64,000 nt of DNA, taken from NCBI RefSeq assembly GCF_002968015.1, contig NZ_PUIP01000001.1:186001-250000 (forward strand), read 5' to 3'. Made by a program: the position numbers and the translations under genes. The DNA comes from Massilia phosphatilytica (GTDB taxonomy: Bacteria > Pseudomonadota > Gammaproteobacteria > Burkholderiales > Burkholderiaceae_D). Positions 20,495 to 31,610 of this stretch are shown piece after piece. How positions within the stretch are numbered: position 1 is the first letter of the stretch; each line of letters opens with the position of its first letter. Below the pieces are notes generated by a model, which made no database searches, was not told the DNA's origin, and saw only the letters and a program-made list of their open reading frames with translations.

Positions 20495-21372
20495 CGGATG
20501 AGGACGACGGACCGCCGTATGTCCCGCAGGCGCCCGTCGCCTACGGCAAGCCGCCGCCCGGGTGGCGGCGGCACATGTACGACGTCATCTTCGAGGCCGA
20601 CACCCCGGCCGGGCGGCGCTTCGACATCGCCCTCGTGTGCGCGATCCTGCTCAGCATCCTCGTCGTCGTGCTGGACAGCGTGCCGCGGCTGCACCGCGAC
20701 CATGCCGACCTGCTGAACGGGCTCGAATGGGGCTTCACCGCACTGTTCACGGTGGAATACGTGGCACGCCTCGTGTGCGTGCAGCGGCCGTGGCGCTATG
20801 CCGGCGGGTTCTACGGCGTGATCGACCTGCTGGCCGTGCTGCCGTCCTATTTTTCGCTCCTGATGCCGGGCACCGAACTGCTGCTCGACATCCGCATCCT
20901 GCGCCTGCTGCGCGTCTTCCGCATCTTCAAGCTGACCCTGTACATCGAGGAATACACGCGCCTGGGCGAAGCGCTCGCAGCCAGCCGGCGCAAGATCCTC
21001 GTGTTCCTGTCCGTCGTGCTGATGGCGATCCTGATCCTGGGCACGATCATGTACGTCGTGGAGGGACCGAAGAACGGCTACACGAGTATCCCGGTCGCGA
21101 TGTACTGGGCGACGGTCACGATGACGACGGTGGGCTATGGCGACATCACGCCGCACACCAACCTCGGCAAGGGAATCGCGTCGTTCATGATGCTGATGGG
21201 GTGGGGCATCCTCGCCGTGCCGACGGGGATCGTGACGGCCGAGATGACGCTGCGCCGCGGGCGCTCGGACCTTCACTGTCCTTCCTGCGGCAGCGGCGGC
21301 CACGAGGCCACCGCCCGGTTCTGCAAGGATTGCGGGACGGCGCTGCCGGCGCCCCACATTGGCGCAAAATGA
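20491..21372 (+). CDS. voltage-gated potassium channel with zinc-ribbon tail
   Basis: A 293-residue six-helix ion channel. Helix S4 carries regularly spaced charges R135, R138, R141, R144, K147 (voltage sensor), and the selectivity filter TVGYGD is at residues 213-218, so it conducts K+. After S6 the protein ends in a short zinc-ribbon-like module with C263, C266, C278 and C281 (CPSC and CKDC). The start overlaps the VOC stop by four bases. The tail suggests metal or redox gating; this is inference. Confidence 0.9.
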   Translation: MTDEDDGPPYVPQAPVAYGKPPPGWRRHMYDVIFEADTPAGRRFDIALVCAILLSILVVVLDSVPRLHRDHADLLNGLEWGFTALFTVEYVARLVCVQRPWRYAGGFYGVIDLLAVLPSYFSLLMPGTELLLDIRILRLLRVFRIFKLTLYIEEYTRLGEALAASRRKILVFLSVVLMAILILGTIMYVVEGPKNGYTSIPVAMYWATVTMTTVGYGDITPHTNLGKGIASFMMLMGWGILAVPTGIVTAEMTLRRGRSDLHCPSCGSGGHEATARFCKDCGTALPAPHIGAK

Positions 21373-21433
21373 GGGTTGCTTGATTGTCAGAATGGGATAG
21401 AATCGTCATTACAGCGTAAGTCCCGGTGAATCG

Positions 21434-23367
<1,934 letters not shown>

Positions 23368-23371
<4 letters not shown>

Positions 23372-25812
23372 AACTTGAAGCCCAGCCGCGCGTAGTAGTA
23401 GCCGCCATTAATGCCGAACGGCGAGAACGACGGATACACGGTGACGGCGCCGTTGTCGAGGTTTGCGCGCTGCTCGGCCAGGAGGTTTGCGTTGACGTGG
23501 TCCGGGTACTGGTTGAACAAATTGTTCGCCCCCACCGACAGCATCCACGCCTTCGTGAACTGGTAACTGACTTCCAGGTCCGTGATCGCCGTCGGCTTTA
23601 CCTCCGTCTTGTAGTACGTGGCACCGTCCGACGACTGCAGTTCCGAGGCGCGGCCGTAGAACGCTTCGCGCGCGTTGACTGTCCACGGCCCCGACTTCCA
23701 CAGCGCGCCCAGGTTCACGCGCACGCGCGGCGACGCGGTTTCCAGGTCCGAGATCGCCGTGGCGTCCAGCAGCGTCTGCGGCTGCAGCTGCGCGGGAGCC
23801 TGGTTGATCTTGATAACCTCGACCTTGTTCCAGTTCGCGGCCAGCGACCAGTCGACTCTGCCGTACGCGCCGTAATTGCTGTTCAAGGTCGCGACGAATT
23901 CCAGGCCGCGCGAGCGCGTGTTCACGGCGTTCGAGAAGATGTTGATGCCGGTCTGGACGACGGTCGGATCGAGCGCGTTGCCGTTGGCGATGATCGCGGC
24001 CGTCACCGCGGGCGAGTTCACGGCACCGCCGGAACCGTACAGCGAACCGGAACCGACGATGCGGTCGCGGATCGTGATCTGGTAGGCATCCAGCGTGATC
24101 GCGGCGTTCGCGGACGGATTGATCACGATGCCGGCGCTGATGTTCGTCGACGCTTCCGGCCGCAGGCCGTTCACGCCCACCAGTTTCGCGCCGGGCGAGT
24201 TCGGCGCGAGCTGCACGAACGCGCTGCGCGGCGACACGTTGGTGGCCGAGTAGTATTCCTCGGCCAGCGTGGGCGCACGAAAACCGTTCGAATACGTGGC
24301 GCGCACGCCGACGACGGGCGAGAAGTCGTAGCGGCTCGTCAGCTTGCCGACCTTCGCGTTGCCGAAGTCGCTGAAGTGCTCGTAGCGGCCGGCCAGGTCG
24401 ACGGTCCACCCGGCCACCGGCTGGCCCGCGACGTCCATGTACACGGCCTTGTTCGTGCGGCTGTGCGAGCCCGCGTCCGTGAGCGAGAATCCGGGGAACG
24501 ATTGCGCGCCTTCCTTGTAGCGTGACGCGGCGTCGCCGGCGCCGATCTCGTACTCGTCGCGGCGGTGCTCGAGGCCGACGGCGAACGTCAGCGGCGTGGA
24601 CCAGCCCACGGCGAACTCGTGGTGCAGGTCGACGTTGTTGGTCCACTGGCTCGCGACGAACTTGCCGGCGTAGAAGTCGAGCGGCGTCGACCCGGTGTCC
24701 GCGAACAGCGACACGTTGCCCGAGTGCGCGACGCCCAGCTTCGCCTCGTCGCGGCCATAGGTGCTGGACAGGTCCCAGTCCCAGCCGCCGGCCAGCTTGC
24801 CCTTCAGGCCCGCGGTGAACGCGTAGTCGTTCTCCTTGAACGTTTCCTGCGGCGAGAAGCCGAGCGGGTAGATCGAAGGCAAACGGCTCGGCATGCGGTA
24901 GTTCTCGAACGCCGCGCCCTTCTTGTGGCCGTACGTGGCGAAGCCGTACAGGGTGAGGTCGGGCGTCAGGTCCGCGCCGAAGTTGGCGGCGACGATGTGC
25001 TGGCGGTATTGCGCGTCGCCGGAGATGTGGTTCACGTTCGGATAGCCCGGCGCATTCTTCAGCGACGGCATCGCGGCGAGGTTGGCCGGATCGGTCACGC
25101 GCGGGTCGATGCCGCCGCGGTCGGAAAAGCCGTGGTATTTCGTTTCCGCCGTCAGGCTCAGGTACGCATCGGCAAACGGCGTGAGACCGAGGTTGGCGCT
25201 GGCATCGCCCGTGCGGCCGCCGCCGTCGCCGTAGCCCCCGCCATTGACGTTGCCCGTGAGGCCCCGGTAGTTCGACTTGAGGATGATGTTGACGACGCCC
25301 GCGATCGCATCGGTGCCGTACTGCGCCGCGGCGCCGTCCTGCAGCACCTCGATGTGGTCGATGGCGGCGACGGGGATGTAGTTCAGGTCCGCCGCCGCGC
25401 CGCCCTGGTACGGGCCGCCCAGCACGGCCAGGTTCGACGTGCCGTGGCGACGCTTGCCGTTGACGAGGACGAGCGTATTGTTCGGCGACAGGCCGCGCAG
25501 GCGCGCCGACAGCGTCATGTTGGCCATGTCGCCGCCGAAGGCCTGCGCCGTCAGCGACGGCAGGTTCTGCGCCAGCGCCTGGATCAGGTCCGGCTGGCCC
25601 GTGCGCTGCAGCGACGTCGTGTCGAGCACCTGGATCGGCGATGCGCTGTTCTCGACCTTCAGGCCCGTGGCACGCGTGCCCGTGACGATCACGACGCCCG
25701 TGTTGAGTGGGCCCGCTTCGGCGGCGGCCGCATCGTCTTCCGCGGCGTGGGCGCCGAGACTGCAGGACAGGACACCGGCGGCGACGCCGGCATGGAGGAT
25801 GGCCTTGTGCAT
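23368..25812 (-). CDS. TonB-dependent receptor
   Basis: An 814-residue outer-membrane receptor. The signal peptide (AILHAGVAAGVLSCSLGAHA) is followed by a plug domain with VIVTGTRATG, RLRGLSPNNTLVLVNGKRR and IEVLQDGAAAQYGTDAIAGV. The beta-barrel ends YYYARLGFKF, with the terminal Phe recognised by the Bam machinery. It imports an unknown ligand. It is the last gene of a minus-strand set with RidA, cytochrome c and amine oxidase, so the ligand may be the amine or amino-acid-like substrate. The ATG at 25812 is chosen over the upstream start at 25833 because it begins the signal peptide directly. Confidence 0.92.
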
Positions 25813-25872
25813 GTAAACCCCTTGTCTGGACAACGTTTCAGGAAATGGATGTCTCCGCGGGTTTGGACCCGT

Positions 25873-26364
25873 TTATTTTTTTGCGGCCACGACTTCGATC
25901 TCGACGAACCAGCCGGGATTCGACAGGCCGGCCACCTGCACGACGGCGCGCGCGGGCAGGTTCGGTTGCGCACCGCCGAAGAACTGCGTGTAGCCGGCCA
26001 TGAAGCCCGCCACGTCGGCGCGGCCGTTCTTGTTCGGGTCGCCGACGAGGAAGACCTGCATCTTGACGACGTCGCCCATCGAAAGGCCCATCCCCTGCAG
26101 GATCTCCCTGATCTTCGTGAGCACGCCGACGGTCTGCGTCTTCGTGTCGCCGAATGCGGCGGACGCATTCGGGTCGGCGGCCTTGTCGACGACGGGCGGC
26201 ACCTGGCCGCTGATGAAGTGGATCGTCGTCCCCGGCGGCAGGGTGACGGCCTGCGCGATCGGGAAATCGGAATCGGGGATCTTGTGCCTGACGATGGCGG
26301 GAGCGGCCAGCACGGTCAGGGGCAGGGTCAGCGCGAAGGCGGCGGCGTAGCGGTTCGTTTTCAT
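25873..26364 (-). CDS. RidA family protein with signal peptide
   Basis: A 163-residue YjgF/YER057c/UK114 (RidA) protein. Typical members are about 130-residue cytosolic enamine/imine deaminases. This one starts with a signal-peptide-like stretch (AAAFALTLPLTVLAAPA), so it is predicted periplasmic. The key Arg is R139 in LPARAVVQV, and the final strand FVEIEVVAA carries the conserved glutamate. A GGAGGATCC ribosome-binding site sits just before the ATG at 26364; the upstream extension of the frame lacks any support. It lies 14 bases after the cytochrome gene. Confidence 0.88.
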   Translation of the reverse strand: MKTNRYAAAFALTLPLTVLAAPAIVRHKIPDSDFPIAQAVTLPPGTTIHFISGQVPPVVDKAADPNASAAFGDTKTQTVGVLTKIREILQGMGLSMGDVVKMQVFLVGDPNKNGRADVAGFMAGYTQFFGGAQPNLPARAVVQVAGLSNPGWFVEIEVVAAKK

Positions 26365-26378
26365 GGATCCTCCCGGGT

Positions 26379-26774
26379 TCAGTGTTTGTTGCCGAAGCGG
26401 CTGTGCGATGCGGGCGCCACGCCGAGCGCCGTGCGGGTGCTGCCCACGTCCTGCTCGGTGACGGGCGTGCCGCCGTTGCCCCAGCTGGAGCGGACATAGG
26501 TCAGCACCTGGGCGATCTCGCCGTCGTCGAGGCTCCCCGAAAAATCGGGCATGCCGCCGCGGCCCTTCAGCAGCACGGAGGCCACGTCGGCCGGCTGGCC
26601 CTGCACGAATGCGTTGCCGGCGAGGGCGGGAAAGGCGCCGGGAATGCCCTTGCCGGTCGGTTGATGGCATGCGGCGCAGTTCTTCGCGAACAGGCTCTTG
26701 CCGTCCGTGTTGTCCGCATGGGCGATGGCGGCGCTGGCCGCGAGCGCGGCAACCAGCAGTGGTTTGAGCGTCAT
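26379..26774 (-). CDS. secreted c-type cytochrome
   Basis: A 131-residue monohaem cytochrome c. The signal peptide (PLLVAALAASAAIAHA) is followed by CAACH at 33-37, and the distal Met is M75 in GRGGMPDF. It resembles the small cytochromes paired with periplasmic dehydrogenases. Its ATG overlaps the amine-oxidase stop as ATGA (26771-26774), so the two are translationally coupled. The likely job is to accept electrons from the flavin enzyme and feed them to the respiratory chain. Confidence 0.92.
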   Translation of the reverse strand: MTLKPLLVAALAASAAIAHADNTDGKSLFAKNCAACHQPTGKGIPGAFPALAGNAFVQGQPADVASVLLKGRGGMPDFSGSLDDGEIAQVLTYVRSSWGNGGTPVTEQDVGSTRTALGVAPASHSRFGNKH

Positions 26775-28351
26775 GCGCTTGCCTTTCGATGGAGTTGTTC
26801 GATCTGCTGCCAGGCCGATTCGATGGCGCCGGCCTGCCAGCCCGTCAGGTAGCTCAGGTGCTCGCCGGCGAGCAGTACGCGGCCTTCGCCCGCCAGCAGG
26901 GTCGGATACGCCGTCTGGCGGCCTGCCTCGTCCCATTCGGCCCAGCCGCCCAGGTTGTACTGGACGCGGTGCCAGGCCACGGAGAACGCGTTGTCGAACG
27001 AGGCCCGGTACGGCGGGAAGATCTTCTCGCCGGCGCTCACGGCGAATTCCGCGCGCTCGGCGGGTGTCAGCGCGCTGACCTCGATGGCGTCGAGCGCGTA
27101 GTTGTAGTAGCCGAGCAGCACACCCTTCTTCGACTGCCAGCCGGACGAAGGCAGCGAGATCGTGTTGATGGCCTTGAGGTCGGTGAGCACGTGGCCGCCG
27201 TAGATCTGGTCGTCCTCTTCCCAGAAGCGACGCTTCATCTGCAGGCCGATCTTGCCGACGGGTGCGTACGACACGGCCTTCAGCGCGCCCTTGAAACCGT
27301 CCGAAAAATCGGCGTCGATCGTGCGCAGCACGGACAGCGGGATCGTGCACAGGCAGTAATCCGCCGTCACCTGCGACACCTTGCCGCTCTTGACGTCCTT
27401 GACGGTGACCGTGACCTGGTCGGGCGACTGGCGGATCGTCTGCACCTCGGTGCCGTAGCGGATGCTGCGGCCGACGCGCTTCACGAACCCCTGCGCGATG
27501 CGGTCCATGCCGCCGACCGGCTGGAACATCGTCGCGTGCATGGGGAATTCCTGCACGGCGCTGTAGATCTTGCCGACCTTCGACGTCAAGAGTTCGCGGA
27601 AGCCCAGCGGATCGGCGAGCCGGCCCGGCCTGAGGCCCGCGCCGGGCTGCTCCGCATACCCCGCGCCATTGCGGCCCTTGTACACGAGGTCCTTCATCGA
27701 CAGCGCGCCCTCGTGCGCCAGGTAGTCGAGGAGCAGGTGCTGGTCGTCTTCCGTCAGTGCCGTGTCGAGCCGGTTCGCCTGCACGGACTTGGCCAGCAGT
27801 TCCGCCACGTGGCCGCGCATGTCGGCCTTGATCTGCTCGGGGCGCAGGCGCTGCTTCGAGAACGGGCCGGCATCCTCCATGTAGACCCACGCATGGTCGT
27901 TGTCGTTGACCATGACCTCGAGCGGGATGTCGAACTGCTTCGTGTAGTACAAGGTCGACTGGTGATCGAGGGGGATGCGCCACGGGCCGTGGTTGATGTA
28001 CAGGCCGTCGTCGAAGCGACACGTCTGCGCCTCGCCGCCCAGTTCCTGCAAGGTGAAGCCCTTGCGCGCCGTCTGGCAGCGTCCGCCCGCGAAGGGCCGC
28101 GCTTCCAGCACCTCGACCCGGTAACCGAGCTTGCCCAGTTCATATGCCGCCGTCATGCCGGCCAGCCCCGCGCCGAGGATGACGACCTTCTTGCCCTTGC
28201 CGCTGCCGGACAATGCCGGCGGGGCATTGACCCGGGACGCAATACCCATGCCCCAGGCGTTCATGGTATTGAGCAGCAAGGCCGAACCGCCAACCATTGC
28301 CGCCCGGTGAAGAAATTCGCGCCGCGTCAGCGACCGTGTCAAACGTTTCAT
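26771..28351 (-). CDS. Tat-exported flavin amine oxidase family protein
   Basis: A 526-residue FAD enzyme of the amine-oxidase/L-amino-acid-oxidase superfamily. The N-terminus carries a twin-arginine motif TRREFLH (R10, R11) before a hydrophobic stretch, so it is exported folded. The Rossmann motif GAGLAG (about 60-65), EARPFAGGRC and a C-terminal GEHLSYLTGWQAGAIESA region are diagnostic of FAD binding. The ATG at 28351 is chosen because AAGGGG precedes it by five bases; a GTG at 28357 is possible. Substrate is unknown. It heads a minus-strand operon with cytochrome c, RidA and a TonB receptor. Confidence 0.9.
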   Translation of the reverse strand: MKRLTRSLTRREFLHRAAMVGGSALLLNTMNAWGMGIASRVNAPPALSGSGKGKKVVILGAGLAGMTAAYELGKLGYRVEVLEARPFAGGRCQTARKGFTLQELGGEAQTCRFDDGLYINHGPWRIPLDHQSTLYYTKQFDIPLEVMVNDNDHAWVYMEDAGPFSKQRLRPEQIKADMRGHVAELLAKSVQANRLDTALTEDDQHLLLDYLAHEGALSMKDLVYKGRNGAGYAEQPGAGLRPGRLADPLGFRELLTSKVGKIYSAVQEFPMHATMFQPVGGMDRIAQGFVKRVGRSIRYGTEVQTIRQSPDQVTVTVKDVKSGKVSQVTADYCLCTIPLSVLRTIDADFSDGFKGALKAVSYAPVGKIGLQMKRRFWEEDDQIYGGHVLTDLKAINTISLPSSGWQSKKGVLLGYYNYALDAIEVSALTPAERAEFAVSAGEKIFPPYRASFDNAFSVAWHRVQYNLGGWAEWDEAGRQTAYPTLLAGEGRVLLAGEHLSYLTGWQAGAIESAWQQIEQLHRKASA

Positions 28352-28713
28352 CCGCACCCCTTCTGGTTATTGCAGGAACCTTCTTCGTTCCATTGAGATT
28401 CAGCAATAGATGTGCCAGGGAGATGCGGTAAATAGAAAAAATCTACGTCGAAAATAAAGTAGTTTTTTGTGATAGGCGAACGTAAGAATGAGGTAAGGCG
28501 CCAACGCCAAATAAAGTTTGTTCTGGCGACGTGGAGAACGGGCGACGGGGGGCCCGCCGCGCGAACTTTATTTGTGGACGACCAGACTTTGTTTTTGATG
28601 CCGTTCAGAACGTACGGCGGCGCCGCGCATTTATGCGTAGCAAATGGAGAAGAGAGGACGGCCGGCCCGCTTTGTCGCACTGCACCATGCTGGGCCGGCG
28701 CGCACCGGATTGG
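28352..28713. other. AT-rich intergenic region with repeated motif
   Basis: About 360 bases without a supportable gene, clearly more AT-rich in 28400-28620 than the surrounding sequence. It holds three copies of an AATAAAGT-type motif (listed separately) and must contain the amine-oxidase promoter. It lies downstream of the transposase-like gene, so it may be the remains of a mobile-element end. Confidence 0.6.
28451..28575. repeat. three copies of an AATAAAGT motif, two inverted
   Basis: AAATAAAGT occurs at 28452-28460 and 28509-28517 in the same orientation, and inverted at 28565-28573. The last two extend to an 11-base perfect inverted repeat, CAAATAAAGTT at 28508-28518 and AACTTTATTTG at 28564-28574. 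The spacing is about 57 and 56 bases. A further partial match (ACTTTGTTTT) follows at 28587. Multiple spaced protein-binding sites, as at Tn7/Mu-type element ends, are one reading; operators for the amine-oxidase operon are another. Confidence 0.6.
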
Positions 28714-29475
28714 CTAGGGAAGGATAGTATGCTGCACCGCAGCGGCATGACGCCGGCCCGTGGCGGGCGCGCCGTCCTTGTCGAGCCAGTAGCTGAACTG
28801 GCCGAAGCTGGGCAGGTCGGCCGGGGGCCGGTCATGGTAATAGTCTTGCAGCATTTGCCGGTAGGCGGCGCGGCGCGAGAACTCGGGATGCGTGGCCGTG
28901 TAGCGCGCGACGGCGGCGCGGAACGTGGCGCGCATCGCGGCATCCGTGTTCAGGCCGGGATGGTCGCCCGACTTGCGGGGACGGCCGCGCTTGACGCCCG
29001 CATTGGTGCCGCGGGTCTTGCCCGGCGCGCCGGAATTGGCGTAGTCGGGCAGCAGCGCGGCGATGGTCTGGCCCCGCTCCCAGAAACGGCGCAGGTAGCG
29101 CAGCACGCTGGGCCGCGACACCCCGTGCGCAGCGGCACACGCGGCCACCAGTGCCGCGCGTTCACGCGGCTGGTACAAGGCGGGCACGTGCGCGTGCAGG
29201 GCGGCGACGATGTCCCAGGCCTTGGCCTGCAGGTCGCGGTATTTCTGCGGCAGCAGCGGGGACGGCGCGGGCGCGGCATACGGGTCGTCGGTCAGCAGGC
29301 GGGCGCGGCCGGTGAGCACATCGTCGGCCAGCACCTGCGGCGCGACCATGCGCGGCTGGCTGTGCGCCAGGCCGAGTTCGAAGGTGCAGGCGAGCAACCG
29401 GTCGGGGGCGATCCACAGGATGCGGATCGTGCGTACCGGCCTGGCGTACTGGATCACATCGTTAGGCAAAAACAT
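28714..29475 (-). CDS. orphan protein like the N-terminal part of a TnsB/Mu-type transposase
   Basis: A 253-residue protein with the pattern of N-terminal DNA-binding regions of TnsB/TniA/Mu-like DDE transposases: an early RILWIAPDRLLACTF, LLTDDPYA, then a helix-turn-helix-like GVSRPSVLRYLRRFWERGQT and ALLPDYANSGAPGKTRG, followed by KRGRPRK. It stops after LPSFGQFSYWLDKDG, just where the catalytic DDE domain would begin; no DDE segment was found downstream. GAGGGAG precedes the ATG by five to six bases, so it could be expressed. No TnsC or TniQ gene is nearby. It is either a truncated transposase or a domesticated DNA-binding protein. Confidence 0.65.
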   Translation of the reverse strand: MFLPNDVIQYARPVRTIRILWIAPDRLLACTFELGLAHSQPRMVAPQVLADDVLTGRARLLTDDPYAAPAPSPLLPQKYRDLQAKAWDIVAALHAHVPALYQPRERAALVAACAAAHGVSRPSVLRYLRRFWERGQTIAALLPDYANSGAPGKTRGTNAGVKRGRPRKSGDHPGLNTDAAMRATFRAAVARYTATHPEFSRRAAYRQMLQDYYHDRPPADLPSFGQFSYWLDKDGAPATGRRHAAAVQHTILP

Positions 29476-29491
29476 GGCGGCTCCCTCATGA

Positions 29492-29507
29492 GTTCAGGAA
29501 CTTGAAC
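29492..29507. promoter_or_regulatory. inverted repeat before the transposase-like gene
   Basis: GTTCA and TGAAC flank GGAACT, placed 17-32 bases upstream of the gene's ATG. The position suits an operator, but the arms are only five bases and chance is not excluded. Confidence 0.25.
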
Positions 29508-29665
29508 CCATGCAAAGATCGGACCATCGTTCGCTTCTTCAGGCCGACAAGCCCGGCACGATTAGCCCAGATCAAAGGAGAGCCGCTCCGCGCCCTTAGT
29601 CTGTGAGGTTCGCGTCGCGGCGCCTGCTGCGGCTCGTTCAACCCAAAACTTTGCGAGGCATAACC

Positions 29666-30232
29666 ATGTATCCATTTCCACAAACCATCGCCCCGGCGGT
29701 GCGCACCCACATCGATGCCCAGACCGCGTTCCTGAACGACATGTCGAAGTCGCTGTTCAGCTCATTCCAGCAGATGTGCGACCTGAACATCCAGCTCGTG
29801 CAGACGATGCTGGAAGAAACGACGCTGGCCAGCAAGCAGGTGCTGAGCGCCGACCGCCAGACGGAACTGCTGAGCGCCGCCACGTCGCGCACCCATCCGG
29901 CGACGGAAAAGCTGCGCGCCTACCAGCAGCACATCGCCCGCCTGGCGGCCGACTCCCAGGTCGAGATGGCTCGCGTGACGGAGCACCACGTGCAGAACAC
30001 GACCCGCACCGCGCGCGCCCTGGCGGACGAGGTGGCACGCGACGCCACCGAGCAGACCGAACGCGGCCTGCGGGCGCAGCAGGAAACGGCGCGCCAGTTC
30101 ACCGATCCATTCATGCGGCCGGGTAACGGCGCTGCCCAGCCGCAGGCAGCGAGCGGCGGCACCAGCCAGGCGCAGCCAGCGCCGCCGAGCCCGCAACAGG
30201 GCGGACAGCAACAGCGCGCCACGACGCACTGA
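29666..30232 (+). CDS. phasin family protein
   Basis: A 188-residue, mostly helical protein resembling phasins, which coat polyhydroxyalkanoate granules. The first 25 residues (YPFPQTIAPAVRTHIDAQTA) and the helix MSKSLFSSFQQMCDLNIQLV are in phasin style. The C-terminal 40 residues are a low-complexity Gln/Pro/Ala/Gly tail. The ATG at 29666 follows GCGAGGCA; the frame is open to 29603 but the longer form adds an atypical basic leader. No PHA synthesis genes lie nearby. Confidence 0.75.
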   Translation: MYPFPQTIAPAVRTHIDAQTAFLNDMSKSLFSSFQQMCDLNIQLVQTMLEETTLASKQVLSADRQTELLSAATSRTHPATEKLRAYQQHIARLAADSQVEMARVTEHHVQNTTRTARALADEVARDATEQTERGLRAQQETARQFTDPFMRPGNGAAQPQAASGGTSQAQPAPPSPQQGGQQQRATTH

Positions 30233-30240
30233 ACCTGGCG

Positions 30241-31488
30241 TCAGGCGCCGCGTCCGGCGACCGGGCGCGGCGCAACGGTGGCCGGTGCTGCCACAGCCGG
30301 GGCCGCCATCCGCATGCGCGGACCCAGGCCGAACAGCGGGCGCAGCAGCGGCACCCGGCGCACGATCTCGAAGCCGGCGAAGCTGAGCACGGTAACGAGC
30401 ACGACGAGCAGCACGGCTTCCAGGCCCGGCGGACGGTGCAGCGGTTTCAACGCATGGGCCAGCACGACGATCAGGGTCTGGTGCAGGATATAGATGGGGA
30501 ACACGGCCTCCGTCAGGTAACGCCGGGCGGGGCCGTCGTGGTCCAGGTGGCGCTGGGCGAAGCCGCACGCCGCCAGGATCGCGCTCCACGCCAGCAGCGC
30601 ATAGTTGGCACGCATCGGATGCACGAGCAGTTCCCAGCGCGTGCCGTCGATGCCGCCAGCGTCGTCCAGCGCGATCCACAGCATCAACAGCGCCCAGCCG
30701 CCAAGGGCCAGCGCGAGGCAGGTCCAGCGCAGCGCCGCAACCCTGGGCCAGAAGCCCGGCACGCGCGCCATCAGGGCGCCAAGCAAAAAGACCGGCAGGT
30801 AGGTCGCATGGTTGTACCAGTCGTCCACGAGCGCGTGGGTGACGGGGAAACGGTTCAGCATCAGGATGCGGGCCAGCGCCAGCACGGCGGCCGGCAGCAC
30901 GATGATCTTCCAGCCCGTCAGCACGCGGCCGAGCAGGGCGGCGAGACGGTCGAAGCGCGGCCCCAGCGCCAGCACGGCGAGCGCGAGGACGGCCGTATAG
31001 GCCCACAGGTAGGCGACGAACCACAGGTGGTTCCAGGTCGGCAGGATCAGGCAGCCGTCCTGGCAAAAGCCGTGATAGCCGCGCACGTACAGGCGCATGA
31101 AGTCGGCGTAGCTGCCCGCATAGCCGAGCTTCTCGACGACTTCGAAGTACGACTGCGGCGGCACGATGACGAACATGCCGAACAGCAGCGGTATCAGCAG
31201 GCGCCAGCTGCGCTTGCGGAGGAAGACGAGGGGGCGCAGCTTCGCCAGCATGCAGCTGGAAGCGACGCCGGACACGAGGAACAGCAGCGCCAGCCGCCAC
31301 GGGGACGACAGCATCATGTACGGCTCGGGGGCGGCGCTGGCAAACGGGCTTTTCACATGCCAGCCCCACGTCACGTAATACATGCCCACGTGATACAGGA
31401 TCAGCAGGAAGAAGGCGATGATGCGCACCCAGTCCAGGAAGTGGTGGCGCGGCAGCGAGAGGGAGGCGGATGTGTGGTGAGTGGTCAT
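30241..31488 (-). CDS. membrane acyltransferase (acyltransferase 3 family)
   Basis: A 415-residue polytopic protein with about ten hydrophobic helices. The N-terminal HHFLDWVRIIAFFLLILYHVGM is the acyltransferase-3 signature with the catalytic-type His. It resembles OpgC/MdoC and OafA-type enzymes that add acyl groups to periplasmic glucans or surface sugars; the substrate is not evident. The ATG at 31488 is preferred to a TTG at 31521. It converges with the phasin gene, eight bases apart. Confidence 0.82.
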   Translation of the reverse strand: MTTHHTSASLSLPRHHFLDWVRIIAFFLLILYHVGMYYVTWGWHVKSPFASAAPEPYMMLSSPWRLALLFLVSGVASSCMLAKLRPLVFLRKRSWRLLIPLLFGMFVIVPPQSYFEVVEKLGYAGSYADFMRLYVRGYHGFCQDGCLILPTWNHLWFVAYLWAYTAVLALAVLALGPRFDRLAALLGRVLTGWKIIVLPAAVLALARILMLNRFPVTHALVDDWYNHATYLPVFLLGALMARVPGFWPRVAALRWTCLALALGGWALLMLWIALDDAGGIDGTRWELLVHPMRANYALLAWSAILAACGFAQRHLDHDGPARRYLTEAVFPIYILHQTLIVVLAHALKPLHRPPGLEAVLLVVLVTVLSFAGFEIVRRVPLLRPLFGLGPRMRMAAPAVAAPATVAPRPVAGRGA

Positions 31489-31610
31489 GGCGGATCGTGG
31501 TCGGTTGTCGCAAGTGGTCAATGAGCGACGTCAGACTAGATCTGCGCGTGAACCGGCGCGAGCGATATGTGGCGAGGCGGGAGCGGGGCGGGGCGACCCG
31601 GACGATGGGC

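Noticed and set aside
28531..29505. Long plus-strand frame opposite the transposase-like gene
   Set aside because: Shadow of the minus-strand gene; composition is unnatural and it has no ribosome-binding site.
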